Assembly (NCBI RefSeq): GCF_002925905.1
Contig: NZ_PRDB01000014.1
Location: 1-64,000 of the forward strand
DNA length: 64,000 nt
Origin: Klebsiella michiganensis
Lineage (GTDB): Bacteria > Pseudomonadota > Gammaproteobacteria > Enterobacterales > Enterobacteriaceae
Direction: 5' to 3'
The notes below the pieces were generated by a model, which searched no databases, was not told where the DNA came from, and saw only the letters and a program-made list of their open reading frames with translations. This document shows positions 48,901 to 56,739 of this stretch, one piece after another (the first letter of the stretch is position 1; each line of letters begins with the position of its first letter). Made by a program: the position numbers and the translations under genes.

Positions 48901-49199
48901 GTAATCCGGCGCAGGCCGAGCAGCACTTCCAGAATTTTATCGCCTGGGCCAGGCAGCATCGGGATGACGTTCCGCAAGCCGACTTTTTTGCCGTCTCTCT
49001 CCCGGATCTGGTGGTGCTCGATGTTTCAGCGCAGCAGCAGCATCAGCAGCACTGTTTGTTTATTGAAGCGCTGGGCCATCTGGGGCTGGGCAACTTATCC
49101 GCCAGCCAGCAGGCGATGCAGCGGCTGCTGCAGCTGAACCCGGCTCATGATAAGGCGCATCTGATTCGTCATGCCCTGCAAAGCGGCATGTTTTCCTGA
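45924..49199 (+). CDS. yphG: YphG, DUF5107 and tetratricopeptide-repeat protein
   Basis: A 1091-residue soluble protein without signal peptide, homologous end to end to E. coli YphG. The N-terminal part (about 1-330) is a DUF5107 domain related to aldose-epimerase-like beta sandwiches, with GPWISGGIEFNWPQHH and HFLWWANPAVKGG containing histidines and acidic residues suited to sugar binding. A linker follows. From about 460 to the end come tetratricopeptide-like repeats (YYRRAIALDPQDYRNNVALGTLA; AHRLLGVYAWNKQQDAAQALAYLQRAVELEP). Biochemical function is unknown. Linkage to a ROK repressor, a sugar porter and an epimerase argues for carbohydrate handling. GGAGG precedes ATG 45924 at a good distance. 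Confidence 0.9.
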   Translation: MYGSVKVWQETITLPTWTTGAEDPNPMFLEKRVYQGSSGNVYPYGVIDTLTGEREMRDYQAVWMENDFIRIMLLPELGGRIHRAYDKVKQRDFVYYNEVVKPALVGLLGPWISGGIEFNWPQHHRPTTFMPVDFSIQRGENGVQTVWMGEAEPMRGLQVMTGFTLYPDRALIEITGKVFNGNATPRHFLWWANPAVKGGDAHQSVFPPDVTAVFDHGKRDVSAFPIATGTYYKVDYSAGVDISRYKNVPVPTSYMAEKSDYDFVGAYHHDERGGLLHVADHHVSPGKKQWSWGYGDFGQAWDRNLTDENGPYIELMTGVYTDNQPDFTWLAPYEEKVFVQNFLPYSELGMVQNANTQLALKLVRETEQLQLGVYAIAPLENIVVELSAEKQPLYETQLTLKPGESWQHTLPENDARRLTIKVKTADNQPLLDYQEHITQQTPLPEPACAPAMPEEIHNGDELYFIGQHLEQYNHASRCAADYYRRAIALDPQDYRNNVALGTLAFNCADWGLAEQCARAALLRAHRLNKNPRDGEASMLLGSALERQGDEAGAWDCYYKASWSGNCRDAAWWALARLAMKRGDTADALEKVNTSLQFNASNHLAMGLKALALANSGRTKEAQAYIVVCLEQYPLSYPLHCARWMIAPGDESRAGLLRVTGRRGINGSLLAGWLLSIGQKQAAKEVLEVLDCQEALPMLWRASLSDDANKRQRLIAEAERCHARKVRFPNTLDEVQMLQTLSDSAFARYLLGCFWYSKRRYEEAVSCWRETLEKSPDYAPAHRLLGVYAWNKQQDAAQALAYLQRAVELEPENARFLFELDFLKKSLGTPVNERLETLAARKAVVLKRDDLTAELLSLWNAAGHYADAAAILGTRVFHPWEGGEGKVTGQYLLNQLHRALQLIERKAFTQAARCLNEALRYPDNLGEGRLPGQTDNDIWYLLGYCAEQTGDAHRAAEYYQLALQGGSTLDAGRYYNDQPADYLFWQGIALRKSGNPAQAEQHFQNFIAWARQHRDDVPQADFFAVSLPDLVVLDVSAQQQHQQHCLFIEALGHLGLGNLSASQQAMQRLLQLNPAHDKAHLIRHALQSGMFS

Positions 49200-49209
49200 A
49201 CCTGAAACG

Positions 49210-49226
49210 GGCGGGCCTGGCCCGCC
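49210..49226 (+). repeat. intercistronic hairpin yphG-MFS gene
   Basis: GGCGGG / CCCGCC with a CCTGG loop lies 11 bp after the yphG stop. It has no T tract and so is more likely a 3'-end stabiliser or partial attenuator than a terminator. Confidence 0.5.
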
Positions 49227-49269
49227 TGAACCCTACTGTTCCCTGCGTTTCCCTTATAGAGGAATCATT

Positions 49270-50706
49270 ATGAATAACGCGCAGACACATCTGAAAATGG
49301 GCTACGTCTGGACTATCTGTCTGGTCGCCGCCTGCGGTGGTTTACTCTTTGGCTATGACTGGGTGGTGATTGGCGGCGCAAAGCCGTTTTATGAAGCCTG
49401 GTTTTCCATTACCGACCCGGCGCAGTCCGGCTGGGCAATGAGCTCGGCGCTGGTGGGCTGCGTTTTCGGCGCATTAATCTCGGGATGGTGCGCCGATAAA
49501 CTGGGGCGTAAGCTGCCCTTAATACTGTCCGCCGTGCTGTTCAGCGCCTCGGCGTGGGGGACGGCGGTTGCCAGCAGTTTCGACATGTTTGTGGTTTACC
49601 GCATTGTGGGCGGCGTGGGGATTGGTCTGGCATCCGCGCTCAGCCCGCTTTACATCGCGGAAGTCAGCCCGGCAGAAAAAAGAGGGCGCTTTGTTGCGAT
49701 AAACCAGCTCACTATCGTGATTGGCGTGCTGGCCGCTCAGCTTATCAACCTGATGATTGCGGAACCCGTAGCGACGGGGGCGACGCAGCAGATGATTGTG
49801 GAGACCTGGAACGGGCAGATGGGCTGGCGCTGGATGTTCGGCGCGGAACTGGTGCCGGCGCTGGCGTTTCTGGTGCTGATGTTTTTTGTTCCTGAGTCGC
49901 CGCGCTGGCTCATGAAGGCCGGTAAGCCGGATCGCGCCCGGGCCGCGCTGGAGCGCATTGGCTCCGCCGACTATGCCGACAGGATATTACGTGACATCGC
50001 GCACACGCTGGAAAAAGATAACCATAAAATCTCCTACGGCGCGCTGCTGGCTCCGCAGGTTAAACCGATCGTTATCATTGGCATGGTCCTCGCCGTCTTC
50101 CAGCAGTGGTGCGGAATTAACGTCATCTTTAACTACGCGCAGGAGATTTTTGCCTCGGCGGGATTCGATATTAACAGTACGCTGAAATCGATCGTCGCAA
50201 CGGGGATCGTCAACCTGGTGTTTACCCTCGCCGCGCTGCCGCTGGTGGATAAAATCGGCCGCCGTAAATTAATGCTGCTCGGTGCCTCAGGGTTGACGCT
50301 GATCTATGTTCTGATTGCCGCCGCTTATGGCATGGGCATCATGGGCTGGCCCGTTCTGCTGCTGGTGCTGGCGGCGATTGCTATTTACGCCTTGACCCTG
50401 GCGCCGGTTACCTGGGTACTGCTGGCGGAAATCTTCCCCAACCGCGTTCGCGGACTCGCGATGTCCTTAGGCACCCTGGCGCTGTGGATTGCCTGTTTCT
50501 TGTTAACCTACACTTTCCCGCTGCTTAATGCCGGACTGGGCGCGGCGGGCAGTTTCCTGCTGTATGGCGTCATTTGCGCTGCCGGCTACCTCTATATTCT
50601 GCGCAACGTGCCGGAAACGAAGGGGGTCACTCTCGAAGCCCTGGAAGAGCAGCTGGCGCAACGTCATGCGGGCGCTCAGGCGATGAAGCAGGAGCAGACG
50701 CGCTAA
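49270..50706 (+). CDS. sugar porter family MFS transporter
   Basis: A 478-residue, 12-helix major facilitator of the sugar porter family (XylE/GalP/AraE type, probably sugar:H+ symport). Signatures: GGLLFGYDWVVIGG in helix 1, DKLGRK, RIVGGVGIGLASALSPLYIAEVSP, PESPRWL in the central loop, QQWCGINVIFNYA in helix 7, DKIGRRKLML and PETKG at the C-terminus. The substrate is unknown. ATG 49270 follows AGAGGAAT; a longer open frame exists upstream but lacks homology. It replaces the yphDEF ABC transporter found in E. coli. Its stop overlaps the next start (TAATG). Confidence 0.9.
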   Translation: MNNAQTHLKMGYVWTICLVAACGGLLFGYDWVVIGGAKPFYEAWFSITDPAQSGWAMSSALVGCVFGALISGWCADKLGRKLPLILSAVLFSASAWGTAVASSFDMFVVYRIVGGVGIGLASALSPLYIAEVSPAEKRGRFVAINQLTIVIGVLAAQLINLMIAEPVATGATQQMIVETWNGQMGWRWMFGAELVPALAFLVLMFFVPESPRWLMKAGKPDRARAALERIGSADYADRILRDIAHTLEKDNHKISYGALLAPQVKPIVIIGMVLAVFQQWCGINVIFNYAQEIFASAGFDINSTLKSIVATGIVNLVFTLAALPLVDKIGRRKLMLLGASGLTLIYVLIAAAYGMGIMGWPVLLLVLAAIAIYALTLAPVTWVLLAEIFPNRVRGLAMSLGTLALWIACFLLTYTFPLLNAGLGAAGSFLLYGVICAAGYLYILRNVPETKGVTLEALEEQLAQRHAGAQAMKQEQTR

Positions 50707-51542
50707 TGGCGGAAGAGTGGATTCTGGAAAACGCGCATCTGCGGATGCGCGTCGCTTCTCTGGGCGGCAAAGTGCAAAGTTTATACTCGCGGCATTATCA
50801 GGCGCCGGTGCTGTATGAAAACCCCGCCGGCGGCATGTTTCCGATGCTGCCGCTGGCCAATCGCGTCGCCGGGAACCGCTTTATTTTTCAGGGACGTGAG
50901 ATAGTTCTGCCTCGCCACCACGCCGACGCGCATTTTTTTCTCCACGGCGACGGTTGGCTGCAGCGCTGGGATATGATTGCGCGCGGCGGCGACTATTGCG
51001 TGTTACAGCTGCGTCGGCAGCATGCCTGCGGTTTCGATTACCTGGCGCAGATCCGCTACCAGCTGCTGCGTAACCAGCTGGTGGCTGCGCTGACGCTTAC
51101 CCACTGCGGTAGCACGCCCATCCCCTATGGCTGCGGTTTTCATCCGTTTTTTCCTTTTGATAAGCGCAGTACGGTGCAGTTTGCAGCCGCCGGCTACTGG
51201 CCGGAAGGGGAGCAGCATCTTCCTCTCGGCTGGCAAGGCCAGTTGCCCGGCGACGCCGATTTCAGCCACGCGCAGTACGGTGAGGATCGCTGGCTGAACG
51301 TGGGCTATTCCGGCTGGAGCGGGCGGGCGAGGGTGAGTAGTGATGTGATGGATATCACAATTCTTTCGCAAACTCCGTGGTTGATGCTTTTCAGAATGCA
51401 GGGCGAGCCGTTCCTTTGCCTCGAGCCGCAAAGTCATCCGGTAAACGCCCATAACATGGACGGACAGCCGGGGCTGCGGGTTTTAGGCGCCGGAGATACG
51501 CTGAGTTTTTCGCTGAAAATAGACGTACAGGGGCGCGAATAG
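50706..51542 (+). CDS. aldose 1-epimerase family protein (YphB-like)
   Basis: A 278-residue galactose-mutarotase-like protein. Residues expected for the active site are visible: Asn52-Arg53 in PLANRVAGNRF, His80 in FLHGDGW, His146 in GFHPFF, and the catalytic glutamate near 240 in LCLEPQSHP. It would interconvert alpha and beta anomers of an incoming sugar. It resembles E. coli YphB but is clearly diverged. Translational coupling to the transporter (TAATG) indicates a joint role. It probably ends the yphG operon. Confidence 0.86.
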   Translation: MAEEWILENAHLRMRVASLGGKVQSLYSRHYQAPVLYENPAGGMFPMLPLANRVAGNRFIFQGREIVLPRHHADAHFFLHGDGWLQRWDMIARGGDYCVLQLRRQHACGFDYLAQIRYQLLRNQLVAALTLTHCGSTPIPYGCGFHPFFPFDKRSTVQFAAAGYWPEGEQHLPLGWQGQLPGDADFSHAQYGEDRWLNVGYSGWSGRARVSSDVMDITILSQTPWLMLFRMQGEPFLCLEPQSHPVNAHNMDGQPGLRVLGAGDTLSFSLKIDVQGRE

Positions 51543-51619
51543 CGCCATATCTGGGGCGAGGGTATCTTGCGCCCGCCCCGCTTTATCGCCAGACTGTCGC
51601 CTCCATTCGGGAGGGAATC

Positions 51620-52753
51620 ATGGTCTTACACTCCACGCGCTGGCTGGCGCTAAGTTACTTCACCTATTTTTTTAGCTACGGCATCTTCCTGCCTTTCTGG
51701 AGCGTCTGGCTTTCCGGACTTGGCCTGACGCCGGAAACCATCGGCATGCTGCTCGGCGCCGGGCTGGTGTCGCGCTTTCTTGGCAGCCTGCTGATTGCGC
51801 CGCGGGTCAGCGACCCGTCCCGTCTTATCTCTTCTCTGCGCATTCTGGCGCTGCTGACGCTGCTCTTTGCGCTCGCATTTTGGATCGGCCACCAGGTTGC
51901 CTGGCTGATGGTGATTATCGTCGGCTTTAACCTCTTTTTCTCGCCGCTGGTGCCGCTGACCGACGCGCTGGCGAATACCTGGCAAAAGCAGATCACCATG
52001 GACTACGGGCGCGTGCGCCTGTGGGGGTCGATAGCTTTCGTCATTGGCTCGGCGCTGACCGGGAAGCTGGTCAGCCTGTATGACTACCGGATGATACTGG
52101 TGATGCTCAGCGTCGGTATTGCCTCCATGCTGCTCGGCATGCTGCTGAAGCCATCGGTGCAGCCGCAGGGCGAATCCCGCCAGCAGGAAGCGGCCGGCCT
52201 GGCGGCCTGGCTTACGCTGGTGAGGCAAAGCTGGCGCTTCCTCGCCTGCGTCTGTTTGCTGCAGGGCGCGCACGCCGCCTACTACGGATTTAGCGCTATC
52301 TACTGGCAGGAAGCGGGGTATTCCGCCTCCGCCGTGGGCTACCTGTGGTCGCTTGGCGTCGTGGCGGAAGTGGTGATTTTCGCGCTGAGCAAAAAAGTCT
52401 TCCGCCGCTTTAGCGCCCGCGATCTGCTGCTGCTGTCCGCGGTGTGCGGGCTAATTCGCTGGACGTTGATGGGCTGGACGACGGCGCTACCCTGGCTTAT
52501 CGTCGCGCAGATCCTCCACTGCGGCACCTTTACGGTGTGCCATCTGGCGGCGATGCGCTACATTGCGGCGCGTCAGGGCAGCGAAGTGATCCGCCTGCAG
52601 GCGGTCTACTCCGCCGTCGCGATGGGCGGCAGCATTGCGGTGATGACGGTCTTTGCCGGTTTCCTCTACCAGCATCTGCACCAGGGCGTTTTCTGGGTGA
52701 TGGCGCTGGTGGCCTTACCGGCGCTGGTGGTGCGGCCAAAAGCGGTGGCTTAG
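51620..52753 (+). CDS. hcaT: MFS transporter HcaT (3-phenylpropionate transporter family)
   Basis: A 377-residue, 12-helix carrier closely matching E. coli HcaT (WLALSYFTYFFSYGIFLPFWSVWL; PLVPLTDALANTWQKQ; AYYGFSAIYWQEAGYSASAVGYLWSLG; HLAAMRYIAARQGSEVIRLQAVYSA). In E. coli it lies beside the hcaR/hcaEFCBD phenylpropionate dioxygenase genes, which are absent here. The inherited substrate assignment is therefore doubtful. A strong GGAGG ribosome site precedes ATG 51620. It overlaps the convergent csiE by 4 bp. Confidence 0.92.
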   Translation: MVLHSTRWLALSYFTYFFSYGIFLPFWSVWLSGLGLTPETIGMLLGAGLVSRFLGSLLIAPRVSDPSRLISSLRILALLTLLFALAFWIGHQVAWLMVIIVGFNLFFSPLVPLTDALANTWQKQITMDYGRVRLWGSIAFVIGSALTGKLVSLYDYRMILVMLSVGIASMLLGMLLKPSVQPQGESRQQEAAGLAAWLTLVRQSWRFLACVCLLQGAHAAYYGFSAIYWQEAGYSASAVGYLWSLGVVAEVVIFALSKKVFRRFSARDLLLLSAVCGLIRWTLMGWTTALPWLIVAQILHCGTFTVCHLAAMRYIAARQGSEVIRLQAVYSAVAMGGSIAVMTVFAGFLYQHLHQGVFWVMALVALPALVVRPKAVA

Positions 52754-54027
52754 GCCTCCAGCATTTTGCAAATCTGCTGCTGCTGATGATCGCTGAACGT
52801 CTCTTCGGCGTGAAACAGCGGCGGCGAAAACAGCGGCAGCGCCGTGGCATAGGGAGTGACGATCAGCGTCACTTCCTTCGGCGCGCCCTCTTTCTGAAAG
52901 GTGCTCACGCTCAAATACTTTATATTGAGCGGCAGCAGGGTTAACTCGCGCAGCTGCTGCTCCAGCGACTGCTCAAGGTCCGGGTTATCATCGGTCAGCA
53001 GAACCACCTGTTTCTCCTGCAGATCGCTTTTTTGCATCAGCCAGGCGCCGAAGATCACCGCGATTAAACTGACTTCCTCCTGGCTAAAGCGTACCTGCCA
53101 GCTGGCTTCGAACTCCGCCAGCGCAGCCTGCGTTGTGCGCATCAAACGGGGATAAAGACGGCCAATCTCCTCCGGCAGCGCGTTATCGATACCGATAGCG
53201 AAAACGCTGCGGTGTAGCGCCTGCGAAAGGTGAATATAGAGCTGATCGCTCAGCCCCTGTTCATCGCTAAACGGACGGCCCGCCAGGTTCTGAAAGCGGT
53301 GAATCAGCCCGGAAATGGCCAGATGCAGACGGCGATCGTGCTGATGACCATCGCGGATAGGATCGGGGGTTTTCAACAGCATAAACAGCAGGGCCAGAAA
53401 CAGCTGTTCTCCGGCATGGGGCGTTGCCGCAACCCGCCGCTGCCAGTGGCGGACAATCTCCTCGGCGAGGGAAAACTCGGCGGCGGCTTGCGCCCAGCGC
53501 TGCTGCTCGTGGGTGAAAGTGGGGCTCTGTCCAAGGTGGTGCTGCAGCAAACAATACTGTAAATAAAGACGCAGAAAATGCACGTCGCGGCAGTCAAACT
53601 GCCGGTTCAGGGCGCGCGAGCAGCGGTTGACCAATGCCTGAAGATTGGTGTCGTCATACAGCGTGCGTGCGATACCCTGCTGTTTAAGCTGCGTTTTCAA
53701 TGCCGGGGTAAAATGGTGGCTGACAAAATGCGGGCACAGGCGCAGCCCGCGGCGCAGGCCGTGCAGCAGGCATAAGCGTTGATCGAGCGCGGCGCCTTCC
53801 ATCCGATAGCTGCCGTCCGCTTGTGAAGCAAGGGTCAAGCGGTGATAACGCTGAATCTCGCGTCCCGTCTCCGCAATGTCCTGCCGGGCGGTATCCTCAT
53901 CAACCTGGGTGAGGTTACCCAGCCATTCGGGCGTCACGGACTGCCCGGGCAGATAAAACATCAGGAGCACCTGGCTACGGCGCTGTGGACTGGAAAGCAC
54001 AGATGGTGGTTCAATCACTGTCATCAT
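52750..54027 (-). CDS. csiE: stationary-phase inducible protein CsiE
   Basis: A 425-residue protein similar to E. coli CsiE (426 aa). The central and C-terminal parts resemble PTS-regulation (PRD-like) modules of transcription antiterminators and activators, with histidines such as LYIHLSQALHRSVFAIGIDN and EEVSLIAVIFGAWLMQ. In E. coli it is induced by carbon starvation under cAMP-CRP and RpoS. Its target is unknown. ATG codons at 54027 and 54024 are both possible starts. Confidence 0.9.
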   Translation of the reverse strand: MMTVIEPPSVLSSPQRRSQVLLMFYLPGQSVTPEWLGNLTQVDEDTARQDIAETGREIQRYHRLTLASQADGSYRMEGAALDQRLCLLHGLRRGLRLCPHFVSHHFTPALKTQLKQQGIARTLYDDTNLQALVNRCSRALNRQFDCRDVHFLRLYLQYCLLQHHLGQSPTFTHEQQRWAQAAAEFSLAEEIVRHWQRRVAATPHAGEQLFLALLFMLLKTPDPIRDGHQHDRRLHLAISGLIHRFQNLAGRPFSDEQGLSDQLYIHLSQALHRSVFAIGIDNALPEEIGRLYPRLMRTTQAALAEFEASWQVRFSQEEVSLIAVIFGAWLMQKSDLQEKQVVLLTDDNPDLEQSLEQQLRELTLLPLNIKYLSVSTFQKEGAPKEVTLIVTPYATALPLFSPPLFHAEETFSDHQQQQICKMLEA

Positions 54028-54151
54028 CCGGTTAGTTCCAGTTAGGGTTTTCGTTAAGAGTAGTTAATGTATTGAGGGTGAACAGGGCATTTCCGGGTCT
54101 TTACATCAGGATTGCTGGCGGGGTTCACAGAATTTTTCACGCGAGGAACAG

Positions 54152-54790
54152 ATGAAGAGAGTGAAACAATGCGTCAGCGTAGCGTTTTTCATGTTTTTAT
54201 CGCTATCTGCGGCGGCGCATCCGCACAGTTTCATCAGTTTGCAAACGGAGGCCGTGGCGGAAAATGGGCTGCTCACCGGCTTTAAAATGCGCTGGACGAT
54301 GGATGAAATCACCTCCGCCGATCTGCTCTATGATGCGGGCAGCGCTAAACCCGGTAGCGAAATCTGGAAAAAGCTGGCGGCGGAAGTGATGGCGAACGTG
54401 CTGGGCCAGCACTATTTCAGCGAGCTATGGCACAACGGCCAGCGGGTGAAGTTTGATAATCGGCCCGCTGGTTATGGCCTTGAACGCAGCGGTCATCAGG
54501 CGGTGCTCACCTTTACCCTGCCGCTGGCGAAGCCGCAGCCTCTGGCCGGGCAAACCTTCACCTTTTCCACCTACGACCCGACCTATTATGTTGATATGTA
54601 TTACGACAAAGACGCAGACTTCACACTACCGACGGCGATGAAGACAAGCTGCACGGCAAAAGTGATGACGCCGAAGCCTAACGAAAAAATGTTGTCCTAC
54701 GCGCAGTCGCTGGATAAGGCGGATGCGCCGCCGGAGGATATGGAACTGGGGAATTACTTCGCGCAAAAGGTGACGCTGCAATGTCAGTGA
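54152..54790 (+). CDS. DUF1007 family periplasmic protein, ZevA-like
   Basis: A 212-residue exported protein. A signal peptide (MKRVKQCVSVAFFMFLSLSAAA) is followed directly by HPHSF, which puts two histidines at the mature N-terminus, a likely metal site. The DUF1007 body contains MRWTMDEITSADLLYD and YDPTYYVDMYYD. In Haemophilus influenzae the homologous ZevA works with ZevB in zinc acquisition; that role is inferred here. It overlaps the next gene by 10 bp. The 124-bp upstream gap shows no obvious Zur box. Confidence 0.8.
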   Translation: MKRVKQCVSVAFFMFLSLSAAAHPHSFISLQTEAVAENGLLTGFKMRWTMDEITSADLLYDAGSAKPGSEIWKKLAAEVMANVLGQHYFSELWHNGQRVKFDNRPAGYGLERSGHQAVLTFTLPLAKPQPLAGQTFTFSTYDPTYYVDMYYDKDADFTLPTAMKTSCTAKVMTPKPNEKMLSYAQSLDKADAPPEDMELGNYFAQKVTLQCQ

Positions 54791-55761
54791 TTTTTGCTCA
54801 AACCGGCCGTTCGCCGCGCTGGCGTCAGCTGTGGCCGCTGGCGCTGTTTCTGCTGCTGGCAGCCGGAGCTGGCTTCTGGCTATGGCGGGCCTGGCCGCAG
54901 GTGCTGCTGCAAAGCGCGGTCTGGCAGCGCGCGCTGAATGTCGAACTGAGTCGGCTTCTGCAGGCGGTTGCGGAGAATCCTGCCGCCGCCGGGCTGTCGC
55001 TGCTGGGGTTTAGCTTCGCCTACGGCATCCTGCATGCGCTGGGGCCGGGGCACGGCAAGGTGGTCATAACCACCTGGCTGGCAACCCATCCGTCGAAGCT
55101 GAAATCGAGCATCGGCCTGACGCTGGCCGCTTCGTTGCTGCAGGGACTGGTGGCCATCGCCTTAGTTGTGGTGGTACTGACGCTGCTGCGGCTGCCGGCA
55201 AGACAGCTGCATCTGAGCAGCTTCTGGCTGGAAAAGGGAAGCTATCTGCTGGTCGGCGCGCTGGGCCTTTTGCTGTGCTGGCGGGCGCTGAAAAAGCTGC
55301 GGATGCTGCTGCGCCGACCGACATTCACCGCCTTCACCGCGCATCACGTTCATCACGCCAGCTGCGGCTGCGGGCACCAGCATCTGCCGGCGCCGGAACA
55401 GCTGCAAAGCGGCGATGACTGGCGGGCGCGGCTGGCTATCGTGCTGTCAATGGGGATGCGGCCCTGCTCCGGAGCCATTATGGTGCTGTTGTTCAGCAAG
55501 GTTATCGGCGTATTTGGCTGGGGCATGGCGGCCGCGATGGCGATGGCGGCGGGAACCTCGCTGACGATTAGCGCGCTGGCGCTGCTGGTTCATGGTTTCC
55601 GCCAGCTGGCGGTCAGGCTGAGCGCGAATCGGGCGCCGGCGCTGTGGAAGCAGATCGGTTGGGCAACGCTGGCGCTGGCCGGCGGCGTGATTTTACTGGC
55701 GGCGGCCATCGTGATGTGGAGTAGCGCGATGCCATCGGGCGGCGGCCTGCGGCCGTTTTAA
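54781..55761 (+). CDS. NicO family metal transporter, ZevB-like
   Basis: A 326-residue inner-membrane protein with about six to seven helices. The NicO/RcnA-type motif HALGPGHGKVVITT (about 81-94) and GMRPCSGAIMVLLFS (about 223-237) are present. A cytoplasmic or periplasmic loop is rich in histidine and cysteine (HHVHHASCGCGHQH, about 188-201), a probable metal-binding segment. The direction of transport and the metal (Zn, Ni or Co) are not determined by sequence. Overlap with the DUF1007 gene implies a two-component system. Confidence 0.85.
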   Translation: MSVIFAQTGRSPRWRQLWPLALFLLLAAGAGFWLWRAWPQVLLQSAVWQRALNVELSRLLQAVAENPAAAGLSLLGFSFAYGILHALGPGHGKVVITTWLATHPSKLKSSIGLTLAASLLQGLVAIALVVVVLTLLRLPARQLHLSSFWLEKGSYLLVGALGLLLCWRALKKLRMLLRRPTFTAFTAHHVHHASCGCGHQHLPAPEQLQSGDDWRARLAIVLSMGMRPCSGAIMVLLFSKVIGVFGWGMAAAMAMAAGTSLTISALALLVHGFRQLAVRLSANRAPALWKQIGWATLALAGGVILLAAAIVMWSSAMPSGGGLRPF

Positions 55762-55770
55762 TGCGATAAA

Positions 55771-55800
55771 AAAAGGAAGCCGCGGCTTCCTTTTGGTTTT
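55771..55800. terminator. bidirectional terminator between the NicO gene and suhB
   Basis: A perfect palindrome, AAAAGGAAGCC / GGCTTCCTTTT around GC..., is followed by GGTTTTT on the plus strand and by a long A tract that reads as T on the minus strand. Confidence 0.9.
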
Positions 55801-55815
55801 TCATGCGGTGAGAAA

Positions 55816-56619
55816 TTAACGCTTCAGCGCTTCACTCAGATGCTCGCGCATATTGGCCAGCATCGCTTTAACGACGCGCGGGTTACCTGCAACGATGTTG
55901 CCGGTCAGCAGGTAGTTATGGCCGCCGGTAAAGTCGCAGACGATAGCGCCTGCTTCACGGGCGATCAGCTCGCCTGCCGCGAAATCCCACGGTTTCAGCG
56001 CGATTTCAAAGTAACCGTCAACCCTGCCAGCGGCAACGTAGGCCAGATCCAGGGCAGCGGAACCGGTGCGGCGGAAATCCGCGCATTCGGTGAACATGTT
56101 GCCGAGGATGTTCATGTAAGAGGTCGCGTGCTGTTTTGCTTTGAACGGGAAGCCGGTGGCGATGATCGTGCCATCCAGATCGCGAGCGCTGCTGCCGCGC
56201 AGGCGGTAGCCGTTCAGCTGCGCGCCCTGACCGCGGGTCGCGGTGAACAGTTCGTTACGCATCGGATCGTAAACCACGGCCACTTCAGTACGGCCTTTAA
56301 TGCGTACGGCGATGGAGACGGAGAAGTGCGGCAGACGTTTGACGAAGTTGGTGGTGCCATCCAGTGGATCGATAACCCATTGAACATCCTGATCTTCACC
56401 AGCGTGCTCACCGCTTTCTTCGGTGATGATGGTGTGCTGCGGGTAAGATTTGCGAATGGTTTCGATAATCATCGCCTCGGCGGCTTTATCGACGTTGGTC
56501 ACAAAATCATTGCTGCCTTTCTGGCTGGTTTCTACGGAGTCAGGGGTTTCGTAGTGCTTGGCAATTAAATTACCCGCCTTGCGCGCTGCGCGCACGGCGA
56601 TGTTCAGCATCGGATGCAT
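55816..56619 (-). CDS. suhB: inositol-1-monophosphatase SuhB / Nus factor
   Basis: A 267-residue Mg-dependent phosphatase-fold protein. Metal-binding residues lie in ITEESGEH (about 64-71) and WVIDPLDGTTNFVKRLPHF (about 81-99), with PWDFAAGELIAREAG near the C-terminus. In E. coli SuhB also joins the NusA-NusB-boxA antitermination complex that makes rRNA, so it is functionally linked to the rrn operon at the start of this window. It is divergent from trmJ. Confidence 0.96.
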   Translation of the reverse strand: MHPMLNIAVRAARKAGNLIAKHYETPDSVETSQKGSNDFVTNVDKAAEAMIIETIRKSYPQHTIITEESGEHAGEDQDVQWVIDPLDGTTNFVKRLPHFSVSIAVRIKGRTEVAVVYDPMRNELFTATRGQGAQLNGYRLRGSSARDLDGTIIATGFPFKAKQHATSYMNILGNMFTECADFRRTGSAALDLAYVAAGRVDGYFEIALKPWDFAAGELIAREAGAIVCDFTGGHNYLLTGNIVAGNPRVVKAMLANMREHLSEALKR

Positions 56620-56739
56620 CGGTATCTCTCACTGGATGTTAAAGAACGGGAAAAAACGGCGCATATAGTAACAGTGAAATCTCCTTATGTCTTCGTTTTA
56701 TGATAGCATGCACGAATAATCTTTAGCCGAAGAACCATA

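Noticed and set aside
53230-53562. A 110-codon plus-strand frame inside csiE
   Set aside because: It is antisense to a conserved gene and carries no motif.
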